DNA from: Trichobilharzia szidati
Taxonomy: Eukaryota; Platyhelminthes; Trematoda; Strigeidida; Schistosomatidae
Assembly: GCA_944472155.2 (NCBI GenBank)
Contig: OX235279.1
Span: 178,787,868 to 178,851,867 of the forward strand
Direction of reading: 5' to 3'
Length of the DNA: 64,000 nt
The notes under the pieces are model-generated. The model worked only from the letters and a program-made list of their open reading frames with translations, made no database searches and was not told the DNA's origin. Position 1 is the stretch's first letter. Every line of letters begins with the position of its first letter. Below are positions 32,026 through 42,829 of the stretch, piece after piece. Both the position numbers and the translations under genes were made by a program.

Positions 32026-32815
32026 AGTAGCTGGGACCCGTAAATTCTAACTTTTAGCGCCATCGGCGAGTATATGTGCTCACTCCCGACCGGGTAGACC
32101 CCACTGGTCACGACTTCTCAGTAGAACTCCAAGCACCTTCGTCCTGTAGCCGGTTACTAGCCAGCATCAGATTAATTTTCAAGATTTCATCATGAGCTGA
32201 CATTGGTTAGAGAACCATTGGGAAACTTGGGAGTACTGGATAGCTGTTTCACCCCAGTTTGAGACTCCTCTTCAGTATACACCCACCGAAGTTCGAACCC
32301 AGAACCCTCTGGTTACAAGGCGGGCTACCTCGTGGACTATTAAGCCACTGGAACCCGATCCAACTGCCAGCCCATGAATTCTAACTTCTGCCAATTCACG
32401 ATATAGCGCAACCGCTAGCCAATGTCTTCGGCGAGTATTTGTCCTCATACCCGACCTGCTGCACCGTACTGGTCACGACTTCCCAGGTAACTACATACCT
32501 GAGGCCAGATACTCACCGATAACACTGGCTACTGATGGTGCTAAGGTCACAAATTGAAGGAAGATGGAATTCATGGGCCGTTGAGTTGCCTCCTAGTGGT
32601 TTAAAGGACTACAAGTATGCCTACTAACCAGAAAGCCAAGAGTTCGAACCCCGCAAGGATTCATACTGCCAATGAGTCCCAAACTAGGACCAAACAGCTA
32701 TCCAGTACTCTATGGTTTTCCATGGTTTAATAAGTGATATCAGTTCGTATTCAAACTTTAAACATAACAAATTCCTAGAAGCTAACTGTTGAAAATTGAT
32801 TTGATTAAGCTAAGC
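32026..32815. repeat. Hammerhead SINEs, minus then plus
   Basis: A long-form minus copy (32026-32530) includes CAGTACTCC-type stem I, a core CTGAAGA and GAAA, but the cleavage triplet is changed to AUC and stem II is weak. A plus copy (32545-32740) has CCAATGA and ACCAAA in place of the core boxes. Both ribozymes look degenerate. Together they split the PLE endonuclease remnant. Confidence 0.65.
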
Positions 32816-32879
32816 TTTTTTGTCTCAGAGAAATTCACGCAGCCTCTATATTTGTTATCAATGCCCATGAAAAGTGCAT

Positions 32880-33125
32880 ACAGTCTTACAAAAGATGATT
32901 TTCCCGCAGTCCTTGTGAATATAATTTGAGTGTGTTATTTTATTATGAATACTATTTTAGTTGGTTCAGTTAACGCATTTGTATCACAGTACTCCTACTT
33001 AATTCATTCATCTGTTATTCTTAATCACTATTATTATTTTACGAAATGTTGTGTAACAACTTATTGCCAACGTCTACAAATCAACTTATCTTGAATTCCA
33101 TAATCAACTACCTTCATTCTAGCAA
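32880..33125. other. PLE-like tail, no gene
   Basis: AT-rich DNA after the PLE remnant, probably its 3' tail. Nothing else recognised. Confidence 0.35.
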
Positions 33126-33129
33126 AAAT

Positions 33130-33408
33130 ATTCATTCAGACATCTATAAAACATAAAATAATCGAGCAAAGAATATTCTTTTCGATAAATTCCTCTTCCG
33201 GCTCTACAATTATATATGCATGTTTATATACACAGAATATTCTAGAATAGTAGTCAATAACAATTTAAATAATAATATCGATTTGTAAAGTAAGATCACA
33301 ATGGAATTACCACAGTTCATTAAAGATGCTTAAATCATAATAATAATAAATATATGATAGCGAATAGAATATCAACTAAGACTACGGAAATTTCACAAAA
33401 ATTCCGTA
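33130..33408 (-). repeat. PLE group D 3' tail and terminal repeat
   Basis: It contains the minus-oriented end (GAATATTCTTTTCGATAAAT and CTACAATTATATATGCATG) belonging to the PLE at 33409-35190. Confidence 0.65.
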
Positions 33409-34198
33409 TTATTCAAACCTAGATGGCCAAGGTAAGAATAATGACTGAACTAAATTCTTTTGGATGCATAAATTAGGCTTATTAATATGGATCCACACAG
33501 CCTCAGCAATGTTTAGTAATCGAACTCTTAAGGCAAAATTGAGATTCGTAGGTATGCGGTAAATGACCCTAAAAGCATGATTAACGTCAATCTTGTGTTC
33601 TGTCCCCACACGATGAGATAGAATAGCACTACGAATAGATTTTGTTTGTCCTTTGCTTAACCACACAGAGTGATGTTCGGAAATTCGATGAGAAACACGC
33701 CTAATTGTACGGTCTATGCAAGTAACTGGCTCTCTCCACAGGAGCAGTTAAATTGGTAGATACACATGGAAGAGACGAAATTAAGCAGTTTGTCTTTTAT
33801 TCCCGAACGCATAAGTGGAGTGGTTTTAAAGATACAGCGTAATTCAGCAGCAAGGAATGCTCTTTTTACCGCATTTCTAAGGTGCTTTGTTAGTATCTCA
33901 CTGGTGTTGTCTCCTAAGAACTGCATCTGTAAGAATAAGGCCATTTTAGGAACTGTTGGTAACTTCGGCTGCTTTGGTTCCAGATTCATATTCTTATCAA
34001 TAAACTTTTCAGGATAACCATTCTCACTTAGCAACCGTTTAATATTGTTAAGTTCCTCGTCAAGACACTCGTCCGAGCAAATCTCTCTTGCTCTGTGGAC
34101 CAAGCACTTTATTAGATTGCGTTTGTATTTCAAGGGCACAAAGCTGAGAAAATGTGTGTACTGGTCCGTTGATGTAGGTTTTCCATAAACACCTTTAT
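33409..34198 (-). pseudogene. PLE group D RT end, linker and GIY-YIG
   Basis: From upstream to downstream the minus strand reads KGVYGKPTSTDQYTHFLSFV, KRNLIKCLVHRAREIC, ENGYPEKFIDKNMN (end of RT), LFLQMQFLGDNTSEIL and RAFLAAELRCIF (linker), then SSMCIYQFNCSCGES. A frameshift near 33715 moves the nuclease remainder to 33409-33666 (MWLSKGQTKSIRSAI, HRVGTEHKID, NLCIQKNLVQSL). The upstream coding part resumes at 35133 across the insertion 34199-35120. Confidence 0.85.
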
Positions 34199-35120
34199 TT
34201 GCAATTAAAAGTGTTCTCTGAGCTGGTTGGTTTAGTCGCGAAGCTTTCGTCGTCCTTCCGGACAACATCTTCAGCGCCATATTTAGCACAGAGTGAAATG
34301 ATTTAAATTTCTTCATGCGTGATGTAATTGCGTCTCCTGGTTACTATCTTTACATATGTATTGACCACTTTCTATTAACTTGGATTTTAAACTTTCTGGT
34401 CACCTGATTTACTTTTTATTAATTGGTATATTTCATCTATATTAACGTGTTTGTTAATTGCATTTTCGCTTGAGTACCAGGCTTCGAGGAATTCCCTGAC
34501 TGCACTTTTGGTGTTTCCTCTGTTTAGGATTTTGACATGATCCCAATCAAACTGATGTCCATAATTGTCTGTATGCATTGATACTAAAGAATACATATCA
34601 TGTCTTTTCACGGCTGATTTATGTTCTTGGATTCTGATTCTAAGGGGACACCCAAGAACATAAATCAGCCGTGAAAAGACATGATATGTATTCTTTAGTG
34701 TCAATGCATACAGACAACTATGGTCATCAGTTTGATTGGGATCATGTCAAAATCCTAAACAGAGGAAACACCAAAAGTGCAGTCAGGGAATTCCTCGAAG
34801 CCTGGTACTCAAGCGAAAATGCGATTAACAAACACGTTAATATAGATGAAATATACCAATTAATAAAAAGTAAATCAGGTAACCAGAAAGTTTAAAATCC
34901 TAGTCAATAGAAAGTGGTCAATACATATGTAAAGATAGTAACCAGGAGACGCAATTACATCACGCATGAAGAAATTTAAATCATTTCACTCTGTGCTAAA
35001 TATGGCGCTGAAGATGTTGTCCGGAAGGACGACGAAAGCTTCGCGACTAAACCAACCAGCTCAGAGAACACTTTTAATTGCAAATCATCCACCTGAGCTA
35101 CAAATCTTCTCTATTATTTC
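34199..35120. mobile_element. PLE group C inverted-repeat insertion
   Basis: Arms of 434 nt (34197-34630 and 34652-35085) pair with a few mismatches around a 21-nt spacer, and the right arm continues 35 nt. It is flanked by a 12-bp direct repeat, AAACACCTTTAT (34187-34198 and 35121-35132). Both arms carry the last 85 or so codons of a GIY-YIG domain (ending IDEIYQLIKSKSG) and the terminal repeat. Removal restores the host PLE frame, DVFVNKS...KHKGVYGKPT. Confidence 0.92.
34387..34704 (-). pseudogene. PLE group C endonuclease C-terminus (left arm)
   Basis: It reads PLRIRIQEHKSAVKRHDMYS, HTDNYGHQFDWDHVKIL and the ending YQLIKSKSGDQKV. The N-terminal 15 or so residues of the open frame come from the spacer and opposite arm. 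The inverted arm at 34671-34895 encodes the same segment. Confidence 0.8.
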
Positions 35121-35132
35121 AAACACCTTTAT

Positions 35133-35190
35133 GCTTAGTAGTGTCTTGAAACCGACAACTCTTATTGACAAACACATCAAGACATGATTG
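35133..35190 (-). pseudogene. PLE group D RT fragment upstream of the insertion
   Basis: It encodes SCLDVFVNKSCRFQDTTKH in frame with the block at 33409-34198 after removal of the insertion. Upstream it decays within about 100 nt. Confidence 0.7.
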
Positions 35191-35770
35191 GTATATTTTT
35201 ACTGTAAAGCTACATACATGTATCAGTGTGGAGCTCTTTTGATGAGAAACTTACTGAAAAGAAATATGAATTTGTTCGCCTTCGATCTGAACTGATTTAG
35301 TAAATTCTTAGAAGATTTTGTCTTGAGTGCCTGTCTTCCTAGATAATCATATCAGAAAAAGGTAGAAGTTATAATTCATACTCCCGGTGACTGAATGATA
35401 ATATTCACGCCGTGTAGCCTGAAGTATTTGCTCTTGATCACAGGTGTGGTTGAAGAGTCCCAAACTAGGAAGAAACAGTCGTTCAAAAACTTGGTGGTTC
35501 ACTGAAGAATGTCAATTTCAGGTGAAGTCTGTCTTAGAGTCGATACTTGAGAGTTTAACTGTTCACCAGAAATCGATACTGTCAAAAACAGGAATTAGTG
35601 TAAGTCAGCAGCACTGCATTACTAGCTGATATAGGTGCAGGTTGGAAAAGAGTAAGTGGTGGCCAAACAAAAACATGGCCTCATCAATCCATGAAATTCT
35701 TGACAGTTAAACTGAGTCAAGTAGGGAGATGCAGACTCCTTCCGGGTTGGGGCCCTCGGGACTCTAAGAA
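35191..35770. other. Hammerhead SINE remnant, otherwise no gene
   Basis: 35400-35520 resembles the SINE (GAAGAGTCCCAAACTAGGAA then GAAACAG), but stem I and the cleavage site are lost. The rest is unassigned. Confidence 0.4.
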
Positions 35771-36030
35771 TCAATGGCTGGAGACAATAGGTGACATGGC
35801 CCAAAATCGTTGTCAATGGCTTACGCAGATGTATTCAGTCTCTGTAATCTTTCATATTCCTTTCTACCATTACTCATCATTCTGTTTCACTCTTATACTT
35901 GTCAAGACTCTATTGATTCGCTGCACTCATCATCTTCTTGTCTACCTTTTTGTGCTATTTAGAATGTGGTAACTCGAACTGCTGCACTTCGGTGCCAAGT
36001 TCTATGTTGAATCCAGACAGACAGAGACAG
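35771..36030 (+). repeat. Unnamed dispersed repeat, copy 2
   Basis: Partner of the minus-strand repeat at 465-735, starting TCAATGGCTGGAGACAAT and ending near CAAGTTCTATGTTGAATCC. One frame reads WLETIGDMAQNRCQWLTQ, reminiscent of the C-terminal tail of retrotransposon RTs, but no larger ORF is attached. Confidence 0.55.
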
Positions 36031-36039
36031 CAGCACTGC

Positions 36040-37029
36040 AACAGACGGTTTCTTAATGACAATAGTTATGAAGATGATCCATCTGTGATCAGGATTTTGA
36101 CTTCAGTGATGAGTGACACAGTTTTTATCGTATGAAAGAAAATCATTTCAACTCGTGTATTAGCTAAAGATTCGTAACTGTCTACCATACTTACAGTTGC
36201 CATTTGATTTCCGCCTACCGCACTAATAAACCTTACTTAGTTTAGTGATCTCAGTAGTGAACCTGGTAAAGAAGGAAGGTTATCTGTAAGGTTAAAAACC
36301 TTGCCCAGTAAGAAACGTAACGCCATCACTACTGACACTTCATAGTCGGAATGTCTGTGGAATGAAAGAAAAGTCTGCAAGTGCAGTCCACCGCAGTGTT
36401 ACTGCAATGTTCATTTCCACTGATTTATCAACTTTCACTGGTAGGAGCATATATTACACATGAAGACGTTATCGAGAAGAGCACTTTCACATAATACCGG
36501 CCTAAAATATCATTTTTGATCGGCTTTACATTCCTAGCTTTCAACGAGTCGATCTTGTTCAAGAGTGCACATAGGTAACTCGAAACGGAAGTTGGTTTTA
36601 TGCAACAGATGTAAAACATTAGCTGACTAATCTTTACTCAGGAGTAGAAATCTTTACAAGGAAGGAAAACTGACTAATAAAAAAATGGAACATTAAATAA
36701 CAAAATTATGATGGAACTATTAGCTTGGCCATTGTAAGGCGAAAAACAGTATGCCTCCTATATTTGGGCAGGGGAGGTCTGGTTTTTGAATCCCCGAATT
36801 GCTAGTAACTCGACCATGTATAGATGGCGTGAGGATTCGAAGTTCTCCAGTGTCTGTACACTACTGTTATGTAGTACATTGACATCGATCTCATATAAAC
36901 ACATTCAGAGTCCTTTCCACTATATTTTGTCCGTTTTAAAATCATCTGCATTACGTCAATTTTGCGTCTATTAAGCAATTGCAACCACTGTTTTTTAATC
37001 TTCCTGTGTGCATGAACTAGAGCCATTTG
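36040..37029. other. No gene recognised
   Basis: No frame over about 75 codons with a motif, and no repeat end identified. Confidence 0.35.
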
Positions 37030-37222
37030 AAGTCATCAAGGAGTACTGGACTGCTGTTTCGTTCTAGTGTACGACTCATTGTCAGTACCTACTCGTGAAC
37101 AGTGTACCAGTGAATGAACCCATGATCTTCAGATTATGAGGCGAACCCATGAGTACTGTTGTAAAGATTCAAACTAACAAAAAACAGATGTCCAGTACTT
37201 CTAGATAGCTTTTAATAGTTCC
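37030..37222. repeat. Hammerhead SINE remnants in opposite orientation
   Basis: A minus-strand part (37035-37145) keeps GTACTGACAATGAG and GAACGAAACAG, with the core broken by an insertion. It is followed by a plus-oriented partial copy with TGTCCAGTACTTC. Both look inactive. Confidence 0.6.
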
Positions 37223-37224
37223 CT

Positions 37225-37445
37225 TTTTTATTCCTTCACGTTCCCAGTACACAGAACATAGGGCTTTAAGCTAGAAGCTTGAAGTTTCTGTAGCAGTGGT
37301 GTTTATTTTTACAGGGTGGGGTTGTTAGCCTCACGCCTACGTTCCCTCTTTACCAGCTCTATTTCTGCGTCACTTGCCGGGGATCGAACCCTGGACCATG
37401 TGCATGGTCAGCGAGCGTCCTAACCTCTGTCCCACCGACGCAATA
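37225..37445 (-). repeat. tRNA-Gly-like SINE, subtype 1
   Basis: The minus-strand head has CGTCGGTGGGACAGAGGTTA and GGGTTCGATCCCC. The body ends AAAGCCCTATGTTCTGTG then GGGAACGTGAAGGAATAA. The tail resembles the RTE 3' end at 23.5 kb. Confidence 0.8.
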
Positions 37446-37449
37446 GTTC

Positions 37450-38150
37450 CCCAAATAGTGCTGTCGCGTTATCTAACTTGAAACCAATAAAATCCCTGCA
37501 GACCAATAATTGAAAATCCCTAACTATAATCTGGGAATTTCTGATGAAGGCAGGATAATTGTAAAAAAAATTAAAAATAAAAAACATTTCACCTCATCGA
37601 CAATAGCATCTCAGAGGACTACTGGAGATGTGCACCTCTATCGCGTCTCGACACTGAAAATCAGATGCCTAGTAGGAGAGGATAAACAACAAGAAAGTCT
37701 GAGGGCGAGTATATGAGCCAGAAAAATGTTCAGGAGGAAATAGAGATGGATAGATGGACGGATAGATGTATCAGACCTAAACATCAAGGAGACATTCCAG
37801 TGACGCCACACACAAGATCCTTGATTGGAACATGAATGGAAAGCCATGAGTATGATGTAGAGGCAGTTATTCGAGTAGAGAAAAAAAATGAAATCATGAA
37901 TGACAGACAACGAGTGAACCACACAGCTAAAAGTGATAGAGGATAAACGTTAGCTATGCAGATATACCTCCCAATGAAGTCTTTGTCCTCGACTACAAAT
38001 ACACGGAATGAAAAAGAATAATCATCTGTTACAGTGATAAATTTATCTTATACAAACAAACAAGCAAACATAAATTACAACATTAAGTAAACAACAGTAC
38101 TACTGATAAATAATGGTTTTTAAGTAGTATGTACATATACACAAAATTAA
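37450..38150. other. No gene; probable 3' flank of the receptor gene
   Basis: AT-rich DNA downstream of the receptor stop codon. No clear canonical AATAAA was found close to the stop on the minus strand. Confidence 0.4.
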
Positions 38151-38156
38151 ATCAGT

Positions 38157-39383
38157 TTACTTTCGAATCCGTTTACCTTCATTTTGACCACTTGTATTCA
38201 TTAAATGATTAACACTGTAAAGACTGTGCTCATGTTTATAATAATCAAGCTTCTCTTCTCTCCATTGATAAATCAAATCCAATACAGGTCGTGTGAATGT
38301 ACAATTGACAGTAATGTATATAGCCTGTAGACTATTCAACAGAGTGAAAACATGCCATAGTGCTATAGATGCTTGTATCAATGCTAGAAATGCAATAATC
38401 CAGACCAGTGTATGCGTGATAGTGAATTTTACAGTTATCCAAAATCTTGCACTGATATTTGTCGTTTTCCATAACAAGGAGAGATTATCCTCATCATCAT
38501 CGTCACCGCTATCGTTCGTGTCGGTTGCGCCACGGTCAGTAGTGTTATGATTGTCTTCAGAAGGCGTTGAACTGTCACCAACACCACCAACACCGGAATC
38601 ATCATTACCACGTCTGTGATGTTTTCTAACATGAAGCAGTTTCATGATAACCAGTATACACACTAGTTGTAGTAATAATAAAATGAATAATAATGGGAAA
38701 AATACATAGAAGTGTCCATAATTCGGGATGAGATTACACGAGACATCAGAGAACTCCTCATGATCCACTGTGATATAATGCGACGACTTGAAAAAGACAA
38801 TATTCACGATGATCTCGATCAACGGTAGACCAATTATTACAATATATCCTATCACATGACAGCATCTTTTAGTGTCAGTCACCAGGACACTGCTTTCATT
38901 GCACAGTGAGCATAGTAATAACCCGCCGTCGGGACAACAGTCTTTTCGCTTCTTTGCATTCCACAACGAGTAGGTGATCACCAGTGACGACTTTAAATTC
39001 ACTGTCATTGTTATCAGAATACAGTAGTCGGCGAAATAACTGAATATCAGGTGTGTAAAATGACTCTTGGGCAGAAAACATGTGATCAAAGTCATTAGAT
39101 AGGAGGCTGAATAGAATAGACAACAGGTCATTATGCACAAACCATACAGGCGTCGAATACGCTGAAAGCAAAGAAATATCAGCACATGCAGCAGTGTCGA
39201 GAATAAAGCCAGTGCAAAACAGATTTTTGTAATTGTGTAGGTTTCCGAATCAATTCGACTATCATTTGTCAAGGATGATGAAGATGTCTTGATTAGATGT
39301 TGGCTGCTTTGATTGCATACAGAATGTTTATCAGACGAGATGCATAATGGAGATATTGTCGGTGGGTTTATTAGTTCCGTCAT
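38157..39383 (-). CDS. Seven-transmembrane receptor, class B-like GPCR
   Basis: 408-residue single-exon protein and the only convincing host gene here. Residues 1-50 form a short extracellular tail with two possible N-glycosylation sites (N24-Q-S, N40-D-S). Hydrophobic spans lie near 51-73, 80-104, 112-140, 175-199, 224-250, 315-341 and 343-366, giving seven helices. TM2 starts RLYGLCIMTCCL and TM7 reads NSLQAIYITVNCTFTRPVL; both fit class B receptors (compare the HGKC and NSLQG.FIF patterns of Methuselah/secretin/adhesion types) better than rhodopsin-like ones, with no DRY or NPxxY motif. The loop between TM5 and TM6 (251-310) is long and acidic (GDDDDED). There is no hormone-binding or GAIN domain, so the ligand is unknown. 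The start ATG has AAA before it. Frizzled or other orphan families remain possible. Confidence 0.72.
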   Translation of the reverse strand: MTELINPPTISPLCISSDKHSVCNQSSQHLIKTSSSSLTNDSRIDSETYTITKICFALALFSTLLHVLIFLCFQRIRRLYGLCIMTCCLFYSASYLMTLITCFLPKSHFTHLIFSYFADYCILITMTVNLKSSLVITYSLWNAKKRKDCCPDGGLLLCSLCNESSVLVTDTKRCCHVIGYIVIIGLPLIEIIVNIVFFKSSHYITVDHEEFSDVSCNLIPNYGHFYVFFPLLFILLLLQLVCILVIMKLLHVRKHHRRGNDDSGVGGVGDSSTPSEDNHNTTDRGATDTNDSGDDDDEDNLSLLWKTTNISARFWITVKFTITHTLVWIIAFLALIQASIALWHVFTLLNSLQAIYITVNCTFTRPVLDLIYQWREEKLDYYKHEHSLYSVNHLMNTSGQNEGKRIRK

Positions 39384-40176
39384 TTTTCGGCTGTTTACTT
39401 CATCTAGTGCTTTCTTTCTATGAAGTCGGAGGAACTAACATTCTCACACCTACTGTTTAACTAAATAAATATCCAGGTAAATAGGTTGGGAACGCAGTTT
39501 TGATAATATAACAATAATAGTAGTAACAGCAATAATGACAAATGACTATCCCTTTCAAATGATCAATACTATCTGGAAGACAGCCAATCAGATTAATTTG
39601 GGTAGGAAAAGCAGGCAGGCATTTTTAAGCTTCCTTCTGATTGGCTAGTTCCATTTAGTCAGGTGTGTTTTTGTTTTGATTGCTTTTTTTTCGTTTGTAA
39701 TGAGGAAGGAGGAAGACAAGGAAGGTGGAGAATAAGAAAGAGATTATTTAACTTTAGAAGAAGCTATTTTACGATATTTTGTTGTTGTTGTTGTTTTTTA
39801 TTGAGTATAGATGAAAATATTTTTAAATGTCGTCAGAACGTTGTGGTGAAAGGTGGGTTTGCGTGTGCATCTATACAAATTTATTACATTTTCAGTAATC
39901 TGGTTGTGTGAGTGGGACTTGGGCTCTTTTTTCAATGTCGGATTTTTCAAATATAGTTTAGTGAGTGAAAAATGCGCATAATTACTCTGCCTAGTGATTG
40001 GAGAATGTTTTGATGTTTAGTTCTGTTCCTGTGTTTTTGTCTGAACACTCATATTTTTCAATTATCTTAATGGACACGTTTGCATGTTATGAAATACTCA
40101 AAATTTCTTCGAAACTTCAGCTAACCAAATCGATTATTTTCCGGAAAAAATTTTCAATTCAAATAATTTTGTAAAC
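39384..40176. other. 5' flank of the receptor gene, no other gene
   Basis: Intergenic DNA with a (GTT)n-like patch near 39780-39800. No identifiable promoter element or repeat. It ends at the TSD of the PLE insertion. Confidence 0.4.
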
Positions 40177-40358
40177 TTTTCAAAATAACGCCATATTAGT
40201 TTGTTTATTAGATGTATCACACAGTGAAGAAACAGTATTATTCACTGGATGACGTTTCGAACAAAATTTATTGCGGTTCATAATCATATCAATTATAATC
40301 ACACGACTTCGAAACTTGAGTTTTATAGTTTTCTTTGTTCTCTCCTATTTGTCGTAGG

Positions 40359-41300
40359 GGTAGGTGACTCTAAGTGGTTTAATTTAATGCCCAAAACTAA
40401 TAACTCCAGTAGGATGAATGGTGTTGTTAAAATTCATAAGTCAGGATACCCTATTAGGCCTATAGTTGACTTTAGAAATTCACCTACTTATGAATTATTT
40501 AAATATTTAGCCGTGGTATTAAACCCCTTACAAGCCACTCAAAATCTAGACTAACTAATTCTTATGAACTAAAACATAGTTTAAAATTGGATAATGAAGA
40601 AAAAATGGTTACTTTTGACATTGTCAGTTTATATACACGTATACCAATAAATATGGCTGTGGAGGCAGTCAGAAATGAACTCATTTCTCACCAAGAACTC
40701 CAACTTAGGACGAAAGTGCTACTTGAAGACATAATGCTGGGAGTACAGCTGTGCTTGACTTCCACAGTATCTAAATTCCAAGGGAAAATATACGAAAAAA
40801 CCGAGAGAGTTGCCATGGAATCACCAATATCCCCGGTTGTAGCAGATATATTCATGGATAGGTGGGAAAACATAGCGATTGAAACGTTCACCTCTACCCC
40901 AAAAGTATGGTGGAGGTATGCAGATGACACATTCACGGTACTTAGAACACAGGATATAGATAGATGGAGGCAATTCAATTCACTTATGAATTGGAAAGTC
41001 GGGAAGAGGAGCTTCCAATTTTAGATTGTAGAGTAAAAACGAAAGAAGATGGGAAGTTGAACACTAGTGTTTACAGGAAACCCACACATTCAAACAGATA
41101 TCTGGACTTCCGATCATCCCATCCTATGTCAGTAAAAATAGGATTGGTAAAATGTTTAAATAATGGAGCACAAAAACTAAGTAGTGTCAAAGAAAATCTA
41201 AGACAGGAAGTGATACATATAAGAGAAGCCTTGAAACTTAATAATTATCCTGATAAATTACTCAGAAAATATATAGGGAATGTAAAAATAAAATAAATAA
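40359..41300 (+). pseudogene. PLE group A reverse transcriptase, 5'-truncated
   Basis: RT pieces in order: SKWFNLMPKTNNSSRMNG, IHKSGYPIRPIVDFRNSP, then after a frameshift near 40545 MVTFDIVSLYTRIPINM, ERVAMESPISPVVADIF and WWRYADDTFTVL (catalytic YADD). After another frameshift near 40975 it continues ELPILDCRVKTKEDGK, VYRKPTHSNRYLDF and LKLNNYPDKLLRK. Motif B has MES where MGS is usual. Inactive. Confidence 0.87.
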
Positions 41301-41439
41301 TGATAGTAACAATAGTGATAATAATAATGACGACACCAACAATAAGGAATCTAAATCATCAATAGTAATTCCATACAAGGAAGGAACCTCGGAAACCACC
41401 TTATGCAGAATTCCTAACAATGCAGGAATAAAAGTGTCT

Positions 41440-41864
41440 GGCACTCAATCACCCACAAACTCAATTAGAAACAAGCTTTGTCGGTTAAAGGATCCTGTGG
41501 AGCCTTTAAAACAAAACAATTTGGTTTATCTAATACCCTGCAATGATTGTTAGTTCAAATACATAGGTGAAATTAGTAGAACAGGGGTAGTTAGACTGGT
41601 TGAACATAAAAACCTAGCAAAATCTAGATTGGTTGACGCGAATAAGATAAGAAATCTAGATAATAATTCAGATATAGCACTACTTGCAGTTACACACAAC
41701 CATACAATAGGATGGATGGGATAAGATGACAGTTTTAAAATCCAATGTCACAGGGTGGAGGGAGATATTGATAACAGAAGTTTTGTTTATCGAACAACTA
41801 CAAATACATGTAATAAGAATGATTCAACACCTGTCCACACAGATATCTGGAAAATTCTACTACG
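41440..41864 (+). pseudogene. PLE group A GIY-YIG endonuclease remnant
   Basis: It reads LCRLKDPVEPLKQNNLVYLI and PCNDC, then a stop, then FKYIGEISRTGVVRL, VEHKNLAKSRLVD and HNHTIGWM, followed by a further stop. It shows how the RT and nuclease were once continuous, which the copy at 934-1356 no longer does. Confidence 0.8.
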
Positions 41865-42089
41865 CCTACGACAAATAGAAGAGGACAAAGAAATCTATAA
41901 AACCCAAGTTTCAAAGTCGTGTGATTACAATTGATATGATTATGAACAATAAATTTTGTTCGAAACCTTGTCATCCAGTGAATAATACTGTTTCACTCAC
42001 TGTGTGATATATCTAATAAACAAACTAATATGGAATTACTTACTACCTCAATGCCCAAGTTTTACACAAATATTTTCATAATAACTATA

Positions 42090-42255
42090 TAAGATGCAGA
42101 TATGTATTACTGGTCGAATTAAATGAGGAGTTGGAAGCCGCACACACGTGTCAAACAGTGGCCCTTGCCAGGTAGACCGAATCTAGCAAAACAACGAATG
42201 GCTGATTCAATTTTTTCAGCTTGAACTCAAAATTGGTGTACCTGGATTGACTCAG
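42090..42255. other. No gene recognised
   Basis: Short AT-rich spacer between two repeats. Confidence 0.35.
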
Positions 42256-42259
42256 TTCA

Positions 42260-42800
42260 CAATAAACTACTTTAATTGTTCCTTATGGAAAATAAGCCTT
42301 CGGTAGCACATCTGTGTTGCGCTAAGTCTCTGCTGTCTTTTTCACCTGACTCCAAGACTGTCCACATGGTGTGATTTCTTCTTGACACAATTTCCTCCGT
42401 GTCACACTTTCTACCCACTCGAAAATGGTCACCGGCAGTTTGGGTTTCCCCTCGAGGGCCTACTTGTCGAGTGATATCACTCAGCGATCTCTCAAGTGTA
42501 TGTCTAATTGGCCAATTTCCATATTCTTTCGCATATTTCATGGAGGATGGGGTGATGGCCGGTCCGCTGCTTGCCAGGGCTGCTTAATGGTCATCATTTA
42601 ATACCTGGCAGCCAAATGATCTTAAATGTAGAGGCAGCAAAGGCTGTAATTTTTGATGACAGTGTTCAGTAGCGTATTTCAAAATGCTTTTGGTGACTCA
42701 CGTGCCAAGGTTCTGAACCACTCAGCAGTGCCCACTGGCTTGAGATTAGTGTTAAGCGATATTCGAATCTGGTTCCTTGTGCTAATTAAGTGCCGTGGAT
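42260..42800 (-). pseudogene. RTE (SR2-like) C-terminal fragment
   Basis: The minus strand reads EYGNWPIRHTLERSLSDITR, then RNHTMWTVLESGEKDSRDL and CATEGLFSIRNN, matching the RTE C-terminus (WIGHTLR.P..DITRQ ... AE.L.S.RN). The upstream part to 42800 is decayed. Confidence 0.7.
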
Positions 42801-42829
42801 CTCCACACATCTAATAGACATGGTTTTTT

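Larger units (their letters stand above)
40190..42072 (+). mobile_element. PLE group A with inverted head and 13-bp TSD
   Basis: The left 168 nt (40191-40358) are the reverse complement of 41865-42033. The RT begins immediately after the left arm, already inside the fingers region. Flanked by TTTTCAAAATAAC (40177-40189) and TTTTCATAATAAC (42073-42085), one mismatch. The right end carries the hairpin TGAACAATAAATTTTGTTCG and a tail ending AAGTTTTACAC. Confidence 0.92.

Noticed and set aside
38896..39171. Alternative frames inside the receptor gene
   Set aside because: They are fully contained in the 408-codon frame and have no independent motif; they are shadows of the receptor ORF.
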